Positions 1-11,719 of a stretch of DNA of 64,000 nucleotides are shown here, piece by piece. The position numbers and the translations under genes were made by a program. Source of the DNA: Dipetalonema caudispina. Lineage: Eukaryota > Nematoda > Chromadorea > Rhabditida > Onchocercidae. How positions within the stretch are numbered: the first letter of the stretch is position 1; each line of letters starts with the position of its first letter. The stretch is from NCBI GenBank assembly GCA_013365325.1, contig JABVXV010000305.1, positions 1 through 64,000 of the forward strand, read 5' to 3'. The notes under the pieces were generated by a model. It saw nothing but the letters and a program-made list of their open reading frames with translations, was not told the origin of the DNA and made no database searches.

Positions 1-542
1 AGGGGGGATGAGGATGGGCCTTATAAAGAACTACGTTGAAAGGGCGAGGAAGAGCAAACAACATACAAATAACTGGCCTAGTGATTTCAAAGTGAGCTAA
101 AGGCCTCTATTCACACAAGATCGATCTGACGTATTAGATACTGCCGTTGCTGCTTTGGGCTTCAATCTATAGCATACCATCGAGTTACGTCCATTCTTCA
201 TATCTCCTCCTTCGCCTCTTCTTCCTCCTCCTTTTTCCGCAAAACCTTCTTTTTCATTCTGTTATAATAGCTTACCGCATTTCAATTCAGAATTCCCCTC
301 CCCCTTATTTCTATTTTATTCTTCCCAATACTATTGTTTAAGCTGACAACCATTAACATCCACCGGGAAGAACATTCATTCTCACTATCTAATGGTCCCG
401 ATCAGCTGCTTCATTACTTCCGATGGATATCTGAGGTGTATTCCATTTAACTAAAATTCTTCTAGCAAACTCTTGCTAACATGTACCCTTTCCAGCTATC
501 ATCTCACATTCCCACATTAGCTTGTCCTTAGATGACTGACCC

Positions 543-544
543 AC

Positions 545-577
<33 letters not shown>

Positions 578-597
578 TACATATACATACATATTTA

Positions 598-655
<58 letters not shown>
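543..655. repeat. (CATACA)n followed by (TTA)n microsatellite
   Basis: Two adjacent short tandem tracts: imperfect CATACA/ACACAT units to about 595, then an almost pure TTA/ATT trinucleotide run to about 655. Confidence 0.95.
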
Positions 656-3051
656 ATCATTCAATATAAATAATCTATAGATATGATAGAAAACATTGAG
701 TTAGTCACTTAATGTGTGCTATACTAGGAGTATAAATAATTCCCTTCAGCACATTTCACTTATTTATTCACTTAGGCAATCACAAAGTGAATGTGCCTCA
801 AAGCGTCAAATGGATTCTCGTTAAGAGCACTTTAACAATTGCTGATGTAGTAGTTACGATACCGCTTTCTCTGACATTCTCCCGTATTTTGATGCTTAAA
901 CGATAGTGGTAGAAGCGTGACAAGCTTAGGCTTAAAACATTCTTACAATGGTTTTGAAGATTGGTGTTCTTACTACTAAATAGCCAAGAAATAAGTGATT
1001 TGTTTTGAGAGTAGTATCGCAGCGTAACCGATGATTCCTTCCGTGATTCAACGGTTCTCCAATTTTATTCTTTTGAATAGCCGAATAAAATAAAAGAAAG
1101 ACATTGGAAGAAGATATATGTCTGAAGAAATTTTAGCATATAAAAATTATGCTTAAATTTGTAGCAATAAGCTATCCTGTATACATTGTTGCTAGTAAAT
1201 AGGCCAAAGTTAACACTGGTCACAATTTGGCCCATTATCATGAATGGATCTGAATGGTTGATATAGCATCTAAATAAATAGATTGTCATGTTTGTAAATT
1301 GACAAATCATAAAATAACAAAGGAAACTCCAGCACATCACAGTAATTGCAAACTTTCTTTGTGAAATCCTATCAATTTATCAAATTTGTCGAAGTACATT
1401 AAAAAGAGCAATTGATGCAATATAACGAGGATGAACTGCTGAAAACTATACTCATACTGTATCGTCAATTGTATTGATAGTATAAAATGCATCTGTTTAA
1501 CACTTTAGCTTATTACGCTATAAAAAGAAATTAAATTTGAAGTAGAAAAAATGCAAGATCGTTGTAACATAAGCTCATTTATCCGCATGAGGATAGTTGC
1601 TGATCTTTTTTTAAGGAAGATTGTCAGAACCGGCGATTTTGTTTTTCCAGGGTATAACTTGCTTAGAATTTACAGAAGACTTTTGTACCCTATTTACTAC
1701 CTCAAAGTTCAATTATGTATTCACGTAGCTGTTGTTACAGTATTATTTATTGCTTATGTGAATTTTAATAAATATAAATTAGTTATGCTTAAGTGAATGA
1801 GTTGAAATCGGTAATGTTATATATGAAGATGGTTTTGTTGTATTATTATTATTTTTTTTTTTTTGCTGATTCATTCAATGTTCCAAATCACTACACAGAG
1901 AACATGTGTTTTCGATTTCTATAGATTAAATTTTGATCAATAATTGATAAGCAAATTCGATTGACTGAGTTGATTTTGCTACAATGAAATAAATAAGCAT
2001 CAAATTTCGTTAGCAGAATGCTCAAAACTCTTGAAATAAGCCATTTTCCTTCGTCGTAAGGGATTAACATTGCATGAGACGAAAACAATATGCTAATTAT
2101 CAATTAGATTTCAAGTTCGAATCCCATATCATATTTTTTTTCCAACTGATAGTCTTCTTTTTTCTTTTTTTAAGCACATAAATGAAAGCTTTGTTATCAT
2201 ATTTCAGATCAGTATACGAAAATTTTTTACTACTGCATCAGACTTCTACATGCTTGGATGTGCTAATAATATCCTGCAGATAACATGATAATTTCATTTC
2301 CACAGGCTTTTGTAACCCAAATCTACCGGAAGAAAATATTCTACTGGAAGCAAAACCTAACTTAGAAATTATAACAAAAAAAAAAATCTCTAAATTGAGA
2401 ATTAAGCGATATGATTAGTTAATCATATTCAAATTTTCTTTTTTAAAATGTAGAGTACAACCGAATGCGACACCCTTTCATTTCGATAGGATAAATCGAC
2501 ACAAAAATTAGAAAAATTAATTTATTCAATAAAATTAAAAGTGAAATAGCTTGTAGTAGATAAATGAAGTATTAATTGGAGGACAAAAATAGAAAAGAGA
2601 AACCTAAAAAAAGAAAAAGTATGAAATTGTGAAAAAGCATAAAAATGTTATCAGATGACTCAAAAAAAAAAAAAAAAAAAAAAGGAAAACTTTGCAACCT
2701 AATTTGTCATCTCAATATGTCACATATTGTCACATTTGATGTTTTTCTCTTAGCTTAATTTCAATCAACAAAAATCGATCGAATAATATCCACATCTGGT
2801 AAATAAACTTTATTTCAATCTCTTTGATCACTTTGCGCACCCTTTATTAAGCCGGCTGTTGAATAATGTTCAAATGATCGGATGGAGGTCCATTAATTCA
2901 GCATTGCAGCGGCATCAATACCGAGAAACCAACCGTGAATTGTTCTGTTGAAGTTGCACTTCTAACGTAAATAAAAAATAAAACTGTGTGTCGATGAGTC
3001 ATGCTGTTGTCCTCCCACTTATTTTCTCTTCCGCTTGCTTATTTTGTTTAG

Positions 3052-3102
3052 CTTTTTTTTTTTTTTTTTTTTCTCTCTCTCTCTCTCTTTTTTTTCTTCC
3101 TA

Positions 3103-3134
<32 letters not shown>
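3052..3134. repeat. T tract, (CT)n and A tract
   Basis: About 20 T, then CT repeats, then T-rich sequence and about 29 A. The T and A runs could fold back on each other. Simple-sequence DNA with no sign of function. Confidence 0.9.
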
Positions 3135-3136
<2 letters not shown>

Positions 3137-4725
3137 CCTTAATATCTATAATTTTAACTCAAAAGTATACATTAAATTGAACAATCAATGTTGATCGAAT
3201 AATAGTTACCTACTTATTTTCTTGTCACTTTAGTTTGCAAGTTAATATTCCTAATATTTTTGTTCATTTGAATGAACCTATCTTTGGCAAATGAGTTAAT
3301 ACAGATACTAATTGGTTAATTTAACAATACATCTATTAAGAGACTATCTCAATTTCAGGATGATTTTGAAGATTTTGAACAGTAAGCGAAATGTTAAAAG
3401 TTGTTACAGTTAAAAAAAAAATAAATTAATCAAGTGAATTATATTATACAAAATGAATCACAGGCCAATCAATATGGGATATATATTTTATATTAAGCGG
3501 ATTAAGTACTATTTGAATTTTATTGAATCATAAATAATTTTTCAGCAATGCGAATGACGTTTTTTTTCTTCTTTCGTTTATTTATTTTTTACTAAAATGT
3601 AGGATTTTTTTTTTTCATTTTTTTTTTTTTTTTTTTTTATGATGAAAGTTAAAGGATTATTAAAAGGGAAATATGGAAGAAGCTTGTCAATTCCCTTCTA
3701 GTATATTTGGCCATTATTATCTAGCCAAGTCCTATCTCTTATTCTCGTGACGTTTTTGTTTTCTTGCTTTTTCTTTTTTTCTCCCTTCATCTTTCTATCG
3801 GTATGATTAATGCAGAAATTTTGAACTGCTTTGAAAATAATCAACAACAACAACAACAACAAATAACAGAGAGGAATCTATAGTGGCATAGCACCATTTT
3901 ATGGCAATATAACGATGCATAAATTCTGGACAAATTTTTAAAAGTGTAAAGATTTAGTTGATTCTAGTAGGACAAACATACATATACATATGAAGACAGA
4001 CATAAATGCACCGATAAACTAAGACATATGGACAAATGCGACAATTGAATGTCTCGTCATAGCTTTGGTTTTCTTATAGCAAATAGATCTTCTAAAAAAG
4101 AGAAAAATGAAATTTGCTAGGAACAGATATTGACATGAAATTTTAAATGTTATGAGGGGAAAGATTAGAAGAAGGAATATCGAGTAGTTGGTAGAAAATT
4201 GGAATGAGATTATGAAAAAATTGTGATTTGAAATGTTAAAGTTTTAATGAGAGAAGAAATTTTAAACCTTTAAGACCAGAGGTTAAAACCTTTACGAAAT
4301 GGGTAAATTTTTCAGCTAAAAAAAAAAAAGGCTTTTTAGTGTTTATTTGCTATCTTCTTCATTTAATATTTCAAAATTTTGCATAATTTTAAGAATTATT
4401 AAGAATATATTTAAAAAAAAAAAAATGAATGGGAAATGATGGTATTATTATTTTAATACTATCATATAATGTATGGAATTAGGAAGCAAGAAATTGTTGA
4501 TAAATAAAAGAATGGATGGAATTAAATGTGATCGTTTATGATAAATGATAAGGAGGAAGCTAATACTTGTATAGAGGTCAATCATGAATAGATGATACCT
4601 GGAAGGGTAGGAAGCCGATATGTTGAGCATTGTACCTAACCAAGGTGTTGTCCCGTAACCGTAGCAGCACCTTAGCCGAAGTACAAAGCTTTACAAAGGG
4701 CCCAACTATGGGTCACAACCAAATC

Positions 4726-4829
4726 TCAACAACTATCACACTTAGCAGGTGAACATTCTTCTTGGGAAGCCGTTCCACCAGAAAATGAATCATCATTCAG
4801 TTGTAAACCCACTCTTTTATAGATGCGAT
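4726..4829 (-). CDS. possible terminal exon, unknown protein
   Basis: Low-confidence candidate. On the minus strand a GGGTCACAG acceptor is followed by a 33-codon frame reading RIYKRVGLQLNDD, then SFSGGTASQEE and a Cys-rich end (CSPAKCDSC) before a TGA. The composition (polar, three cysteines, few Lys/Asn runs) differs from the AT-rich surroundings, which is the only reason to list it. No upstream exon could be joined to it, and I recognise no family. It may be chance. Confidence 0.2.
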
Positions 4830-4869
4830 CTGTGACCCGGCGGGAGAGGGGGCAGCAAACGGGGTAGGA

Positions 4870-5330
4870 AGAGGGGGGGGGGGGGAGGAATACTCTTCGT
4901 CTATCATTCTCTGTGCGTCTGTGCGTCTGTTCATACATTTCTATAAGTGTACATGAGCGTTACCCACGGGAGGGCACCCGGTGTTACCCGTAATGTGATG
5001 GCACGACCACGACGATGTCCAGGTTTAAGGCATGCCTGCCTGTATGTTTGTACGTACATGTGTGTATGTATATATATATGTATGTATATGTGTATGTATG
5101 TATGTGTGTGTGTGTATGTGTGTGTATGTGTGTGTGTGTGTGTGTCACATATATATCCATCCTAAATGACAAATATTTCGTCATCTTTACTGAAAGGAAG
5201 GCCTTAGCAATGCCTGTGCAATGAATGCCTATTTTGAAAAAAAAAAAAAAAAAAAAGAGAAAAGAAAAAATTCGTTTCTTCCTCATCCCCTTCACCCCCC
5301 CTCCCCCCCTCGCCCCCCCCTCTCCAATGA
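4870..5330. repeat. G run, (TATG/TG)n microsatellite, A and C runs
   Basis: Contains 13 consecutive G near 4873-4885, an imperfect GTATG/TG repeat at about 5045-5150, an A tract near 5240-5257 and C-rich runs near 5297-5320. Long frames crossing it encode only His/Thr or Val/Cys/Tyr repeats and are artefacts of the repeat. Confidence 0.9.
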
Positions 5331-7208
5331 GTCATCTCTCCCTCTCTATTCTGTTTGAACGTAATTGTGAAGCATCATCAACATTAGAGCAATCCCTCTT
5401 CCTTCTGCGCTATTCTCTTCCTCGATTGCATGCATGCATGCATGCATGCAGTTTGAAGTGACGTGTTTCACGAATCCTGCTTGGTACTTACCAATTCGTT
5501 TGTATCATCTACAAAGAGTGCATGCATATTAACAATGAGGAACATCATAAAATAATTTGAGGGAGAAGATACATGCGATATTGGTTAGGAGAAGCGGAAA
5601 GATGGTTTTTAATTATCGTATGGGTTAATAGTGACAGCTAAAATTGATGCCATCTTATTATTTGCATTCAATTTTTTCCTTAATTTTTTTCTTTTTTTTT
5701 AAATGAAACTTAATTAAAAGTTTCTGCTTAGTTAATTACTCGTCAAGGTTTTACACTAAGGTTCATCAACCTTTTTCAAAGGTTCCGCTATGCTGAATGA
5801 AAATTGAGAGTGGAAGAAAGTGATTTTACATCTGTGAACATCGAAACATGTACTATGAAACTTGAAATAGATTATTTTTGCAATTCAAGAAAGAAATTAA
5901 AATTTTCGAAATTAATTTTCAACAGATTTATCCGTCTCCTATTTGGAAAGACTGAGATTTAGGTGTGCTATACGTTTTAGTCCCTTTAAATTGAGAATTA
6001 CGCTTGCATCGATACGAAGGTTAAATAAAATTCCTATCCTTCCGTACCCGATCGAGAATTTGTTATCAATTATATAGGGTTAGAAATTGAATTGGTTGAA
6101 AATAGAAGGAGGCAGAATGGCGCTTACTTTGACCTCTTGTTTTGAATCGCCCACTAGTTCAGTCGTAAAACGATCGTAACCTATTTAATTGTATAATTAA
6201 AACTCCTAATTTCCAGTAATAAAATGGATGACAGTTCTCTTCTGTCCGGAAATCTCCAATCACCAGTCAACAGGTTGTTGTAACCAAACTGTTTTGCTAA
6301 TGGTGTAAGAAAGGGAAGTCGGTCAGGTTTTTGGCGGGTTGGTAAATTAGATAATTAGGGAATCGAGAAGCCAACCGGAGGTAATTGTTTAAGGATATCT
6401 TATTCCCTAAGCTTTCGAATTTATTTCGATTTAAACATTGTCAAAGTATTCGTTTGAAGTGATTTCAAGTAGGGACATGGGAATTTAAAACATTCCTCTG
6501 TTTGGGAAGCAAAATTTCACTTTCTTTCTGAAAATTCTAACCACTTCCCAGGATAAAGCTTTTGTACCTCGCTTCAAGTAGTTTTTTAAACCCATTCTTA
6601 AACGCTGAGTTTTTAAAATTATCTAGAAAGTGTACTTAAAGAATTATTCTTAATAACAACCTTGAAATCCAATTAGTGAGTTGAATGGTTAGAAAATCTA
6701 CCGGAACAGGTTTTTCTGAATGAAATACTTTCCTCTTTCCTGGCTAAATCTAAAATTGGAATAAAGCAGAATTCGCAGAGAAATAATTTCCAAAACGATC
6801 GAACTGATAGACATATTGCTCGTACCGTCGATTCAAGTGTACCCATAATTCTATGTATTCCATTCGGTAGGATCATCGTTCAACAGAGCTGACGACCGAT
6901 CACTCAATTCATTGAAATATTCTGTCCAGAGATACATCATCATCCAACAAGAGTTGGTATTTTATCGAAATTTGAAATAAACTATTCTGTCAGATCCATC
7001 AGGATATCTCGTAGCAATGAAAAGTTTTTTATTGATTCATCAACAAAGAGAAGCAAACAGGTGATTCCAATTAAATCTAGGAGACATTAGCCATATAGTC
7101 TCGAATTATCTATACCTTGGCCAGTTTATGGAAATATTAACGGTTCATATTGCTTTTTCACTAAGCTTTTACAACATATGGTTATCTTAATCCTCGGAAT
7201 TTAATATA

Positions 7209-7250
<42 letters not shown>

Positions 7251-10200
7251 AATTGATGCCACATTGAGCCACCAGACGATTCCGGCGATAAAGTATTTGC
7301 GTTGTGTACTGATTGTTGCCGAACATTGAATTCAAGTATTATTTCACTCATCAAAAATAGATTTAGCATACTACTTTCGGTGTACATATCCGAATAGATT
7401 TAATGATTAAGTTAAACAAATTTGTATATATCAATGATGATAAGAAAGCACTATGGTGATCCCTTTGATCTGTCAAATAAATGAACTTTTGGTGAATTTT
7501 TTGAATTTGAAATTTTGATGCAAAATAACGAGCATAAAGTTTTGCTGAAGAGAACTTGCAGCAAAGATTTTTTGTGCAAAAAACCATCGACAATTTCAAA
7601 TTTTCCAATAAAAACTGCTAAATATTCACAGAGAGAAATGAGTGATGAAACTTTTACAAATGATTGATAAAATGATAAATTATTCATAAAAACATTTTAC
7701 CAAATGTCGTTTTTCATGCATCAAATTATCCGAGATTTGAAGAAATAGTAAAAACAAATGTTACAAATGGTAGTTTTATCGACAACGACACTCTTCAGAA
7801 GGCTAATGAAAGATAATAGAAGAACCGTTAATTATCATCTGTATGATTCAGAAGATGGAGTAATGTACTTCACTTATATGATACACATGTAGAAGAAGAT
7901 TAACAAGAGTTTGAAAATGTGATTTCTCCTGCAGAATCGTTGTACTTCGATACAGACATTCATAACAACAAATATTCTTATTGTCGACTAGGCAAAAGTT
8001 ATTTTTTCAAATCAGAACTTTTAAAAATGTTTCAAAATGTGACATCATCGACCCGTTCTTTTAACTTAACATTTAGATTTTCGTATGCATTTTGCGCTGT
8101 TCATTATTTTTTAATACAATTTCGTCAATGACGCTAATTTCGGTCTATAAAGCATTCGTTTTCTAACGTTATTTCTTGCTTATCAATTACCATTTGTCCC
8201 TACAACATTTCACATTTTAAATAAAAAAGAAAATGAAATGTATGCATCCTTGTTGGAATAACAAAAATAATGACTAATTGAGCGATTCCTGAGAAAAGGA
8301 TTTCCGAGAAATAAATATCAATACGAAGTTTTTCATTCTGTTGCTTAAACTGTCTCATTTGTACGCTGCAACTCTGAAATTCCTCAAAATATTTACTTTC
8401 GTTCTTTTCATTTTTTTTTTTTTTTTTTTTTCCAGAAAGTTTGCTCCCTATGAAATTGGCTAATAATAACCAATTTTCGAAGTCCATTGGTTGCAATGAA
8501 ACCTTATGAAGCAAACATACCTAAAATGAACTGTCTCCTGATTGTTCCACTTCGCTCTGTAATAGTAATTTCAATTCAACTTCTTATCCTTGCATTCGTT
8601 GCATTTTCACGTTAACCATCACCTAAATAATAAGTTGTAAACTCGCGAATATCGGAATGGAAATCCAGCAGAAATAATACCGAAATATTCAATGTGAAAA
8701 AATAGCAAAAATATTGACAGAAAAGAAGTTCAATTAAGTAATTAGTTCACAGATACATCTCAAAGTTGGACGGACACTAAATCCTAATCAATAATGTCTT
8801 CTGCAATTGAATTTCATTTGTAATCGAACTTGTTGCGAATTGACCATGTTTTTTTGGAATAGAAAGTTACTTGTGATTATTGATAGGTTCGTTGACAACA
8901 AGAACTTCAAGATCCATTCTTTTTTTCTTTTTGGAAATCAAGGTTATGTCAAAATATTTACTCCATCTATTGGTAGATACAGATAAGTATGCTTGAGAAG
9001 TTTACCTGCAATATGTTAAACTTTTCTTCAGTCATCTCACTAATAATGGGTTAGGATTCATATGCGCTTACTATTATTGTAGCAATCTGTTGATTAATTG
9101 CCATTTTAATAAGTATTATACATCTTTCTTAACTGATATCATCACTGGTTATCACTCACTGTAATAACAGAACTAGTTAGAAAAGAGTTTTCCAATACAA
9201 ATATCAATGATAAAATTGGTAGTGTTTATGATTCAGCTATTTGGTTGTTCAGCGATGATTACACGATGATTACAAAATGTGTTCAGCTGATTTGAAATCA
9301 TTTCTCTTTTTTGAATATACTCTAAAATAAACCTTGAAAAAGTGAGAGTTACGGTTTTATTTCAAAATGGGATTAAAAATGATCAATTATAAATTAATTC
9401 ATCACTCGATTACATACACGTTACTTATTTACATGTAAATCCTTTACTTAAATACTAGTTTATTCATTCCTTAACTATTGATGCCACAAATCACAAACAG
9501 TCTCATTCAAAGCATTTTCCCAACAATCTCCCCATTGAAATGTTTAAAGTTACAATGAAACTTATTCTAATACTGATGAACCCTTTTTAAATAATTACTT
9601 TTTCACGTCAAATATTATTTATGTAGGTGATCAATGAACTTATTGAATTAAACTTAAATTTGTTGTGTTCTTTATAAAAGGCTTAATTAAAGGGATGAAA
9701 GTGAATGTAGTTGTATGCTAAAATAGGTAACAGTTACATATATCTCAGAGATATTGTTTCCCGCTTTTCTGAATATATTATTACAAAAATGTCATGTTCA
9801 AATCATATTGAATATGAAATCATTTCGAACCGCAATGATGGTTGATAGGTAGTGAAGTTAAAATTTAGCAATATAATTAGTAAAGATAAGAGACGATTAT
9901 TTTATGGTATATTTTTGGTGATTTAACATCATACTTTTATGTTCACATTAATTGATGAGTCAAAAAAATATCGCAAATGTGATCGATTTTACAGTGAAAC
10001 AGCAGGAATTAATTATTCCATCCAGAACTTTTATAGGAAGGTATGCTGGCAATAGGTGATTACAGTTCAGATTTCATATGTAGGTAACTCAATCACCGCA
10101 ACTTAACTTTATTAAGTAGTTATAATTGATAGTTAAATCAGCTAGATCAATTTCAAGTATCAGAGTTATAAGCAGGGATAGTTAATTTTTTGCTATGCTG

Positions 10201-10290
10201 TCTACAACCCTTTATCAAAAAGCTTGAAAACTTTCGTTACTAGCAGATTCTTTTGATTTTTGAATAAAATTTCGTTGAAATTATGCAGAG
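5330..10290. other. AT-rich stretch, no supported gene
   Basis: I see nothing here that I can support as a gene on either strand. It holds a (TGCA)n tract at about 5427-5450, 38 consecutive A at 7211-7248 and an oligo-T run near 8410-8430. Open frames of 60-100 codons exist but are Lys/Phe/Ile-rich, run across homopolymers and lack paired splice sites. Confidence 0.6.
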
Positions 10291-10854
10291 AATTTCATAT
10301 AGATGATAATCTTATAATACGGAGAAGGCACACATCACAAATGGGAGAAAGTAACTCTCGAGAAACAAAGCCGGAGTAGTAGGGGATGTTATTGAAACGT
10401 GGCACAGCTCTCGACAGCATCAACATACTAGAAATCCAAAATAATTCAAATAATCTTCGTGGTGCTTTCTCACAATTTCTAAAAACTAAAAATTTTCTCA
10501 TCTTTCAATTTCAAATTTTTGAAGAACTATGATATATCGTGATATTGGCTCATATTGGCGATGTGTTAAACAATAGATGACATTGCTAGATAAATTGTAA
10601 TAGAAAGAATCGTGAGACATTGACCTATCATAACTCTCCGATAAATCACGAATTTTGAACAGTTGATGTCCTTAGATAACGTGAATTAATTAAGCATAGA
10701 TTACTTCCTGCAAAACCTATTTTTCATGCTCAGTTGTTTTGATGGTGAATATTTGAATTTCTTGTAAAATGAAAGGATTTATATGGTGGTTGATGAAAGG
10801 GTGAATATGTAAAATTGTAATAAATATTGTTAGATTTAAGTGAAAGGTTTTATT

Positions 10855-11400
10855 TTGCAGCACATGAAATAAACCAACTACATATAATTCATACACAACG
10901 GGCAACAAACAACCCTTCAAGTTTCAAGCGACAGAATGCAACATCCATTGTAACTGACATTGTTGATACAAATAACACTAACTTCCAGTGGGGCAGTTTC
11001 AAAAGAACAGGAGAGGAGGTATAACCCAAAACATTTAACATACTATATTACTCACTGAAAAGAAAATGAAAATCACTGTAGACCAATTAACTTTTATATG
11101 AACGCATAATAACCATATCCATTGACAACAAATCCAAAAGAATAATGAAAATAAATGACCTGCAATATATGAAATAGACTTGTTGTGAAAATTAATTATC
11201 CAATCAAACTGTAGAACACAGAAGAAAATGAACATTTCAAGTATTGTCCAGTACAGTGGTTTCATTCGGTTATCGTATGGGTCAAGTAACGCAAATATGC
11301 TTACAAGACCTAAGCTCATGCATAATAGTATCAATAGATGGATATACAGCAAGAAGAACCACTGAATAATATGTGCATGCTATTACACAGTAAGAAAGAC
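10855..11400. other. weak coding signals between deserts and NF-YA
   Basis: Two conflicting weak signals. On the minus strand at about 11400-11035, a frame following the acceptor ATTATTCAG encodes a very hydrophobic stretch (WFFLLYIHLLILL, then PYDNRMKPLYW, then ILEMFIFFCVLQ), as in a multi-pass membrane protein. A short upstream exon ending LQ at about 11430-11400 would be in phase. On the plus strand at 10855-11019, an open stretch bounded by TTTTGCAG and GAG|GTATAA encodes a polar sequence ending FKRTGEE. Neither could be extended to a start codon or matched to a family. If the minus-strand signal is real, it begins about 100 bp beyond the likely NF-YA poly(A) site, a distance typical of nematode operons; this is speculation. 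Confidence 0.2.
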
Positions 11401-11477
11401 TTGCAAGCAAAAAAAGAACGCAAATGCATCAATTATTTTCTGCAAATGTCTCGATTGGATAATTTTATATCCACGAA

Positions 11478-11540
11478 GCATCGGAAATCAGGAAGCTTTA
11501 TAAGTTTATTGAACTTATAAGTCTTCCTGATTTCCGATGC
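11478..11540 (-). terminator. hairpin containing the likely NF-YA poly(A) signal
   Basis: A near-perfect inverted repeat: GCATCGGAAATCAGGAAG plus eleven more bases pairs with its reverse complement across a 5-nt loop. The stem is about 29 bp with one mismatch and one G-T wobble. Read on the minus strand, the apex carries AATAAA (complement of 11505-11510). This lies about 210 nt downstream of the NF-YA stop codon and is the only AATAAA I found in that 3' region. Confidence 0.6.
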
Positions 11541-11719
11541 GGTTTGCCTAAAGCTTAATAAATGGCAGAATTTTGAAGTTTCGGAACAGTCTAGTTATAA
11601 TGGCACACGATTCCACATAACATACTACGATTTTTCCATGAGACCAAAAAAACTGCACTGATTATCATCTTTCCAAATATTTAGCAGCTTATTTAAACAA
11701 AAAAAAATCTAGATAAAAT

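Larger units (their letters stand above)
1..4640. other. AT-rich gene-poor stretch
   Basis: No reading frame here has splice sites, composition or motifs that I would defend as coding. The stretch is AT-rich with homopolymer and microsatellite tracts (listed separately). A somewhat less AT-rich patch at about 2820-2960 contains no convincing reading frame. It could be intergenic space or part of a long intron of a gene beyond the left edge; the sequence does not decide. Confidence 0.6.

Noticed and set aside
476..664. 62-codon minus-strand frame starting in the microsatellite
   Set aside because: It encodes an Asn run and a Val/Tyr repeat produced by the TTA and CATACA tracts.
1551..1796. 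81-codon plus-strand frame with a hydrophobic end
   Set aside because: Tail-anchor-like composition only; no homology, and it crosses an acceptor-like TTTTTCCAG, so chance is the simplest reading.
4947..5295. Overlapping frames on both strands of 70-100 codons
   Set aside because: They are translations of the TG/TATG repeat (Val/Cys/Tyr or His/Thr runs), with no splice or homology support.
7767..7892. 41-codon frame (MVVLSTTTLFRR ... MIHM)
   Set aside because: Length and composition are within chance expectation for AT-rich DNA; no flanking signals.
8200..8514. 104-codon minus-strand frame
   Set aside because: It runs through an oligo-T tract giving a poly-Lys run; no paired splice sites.
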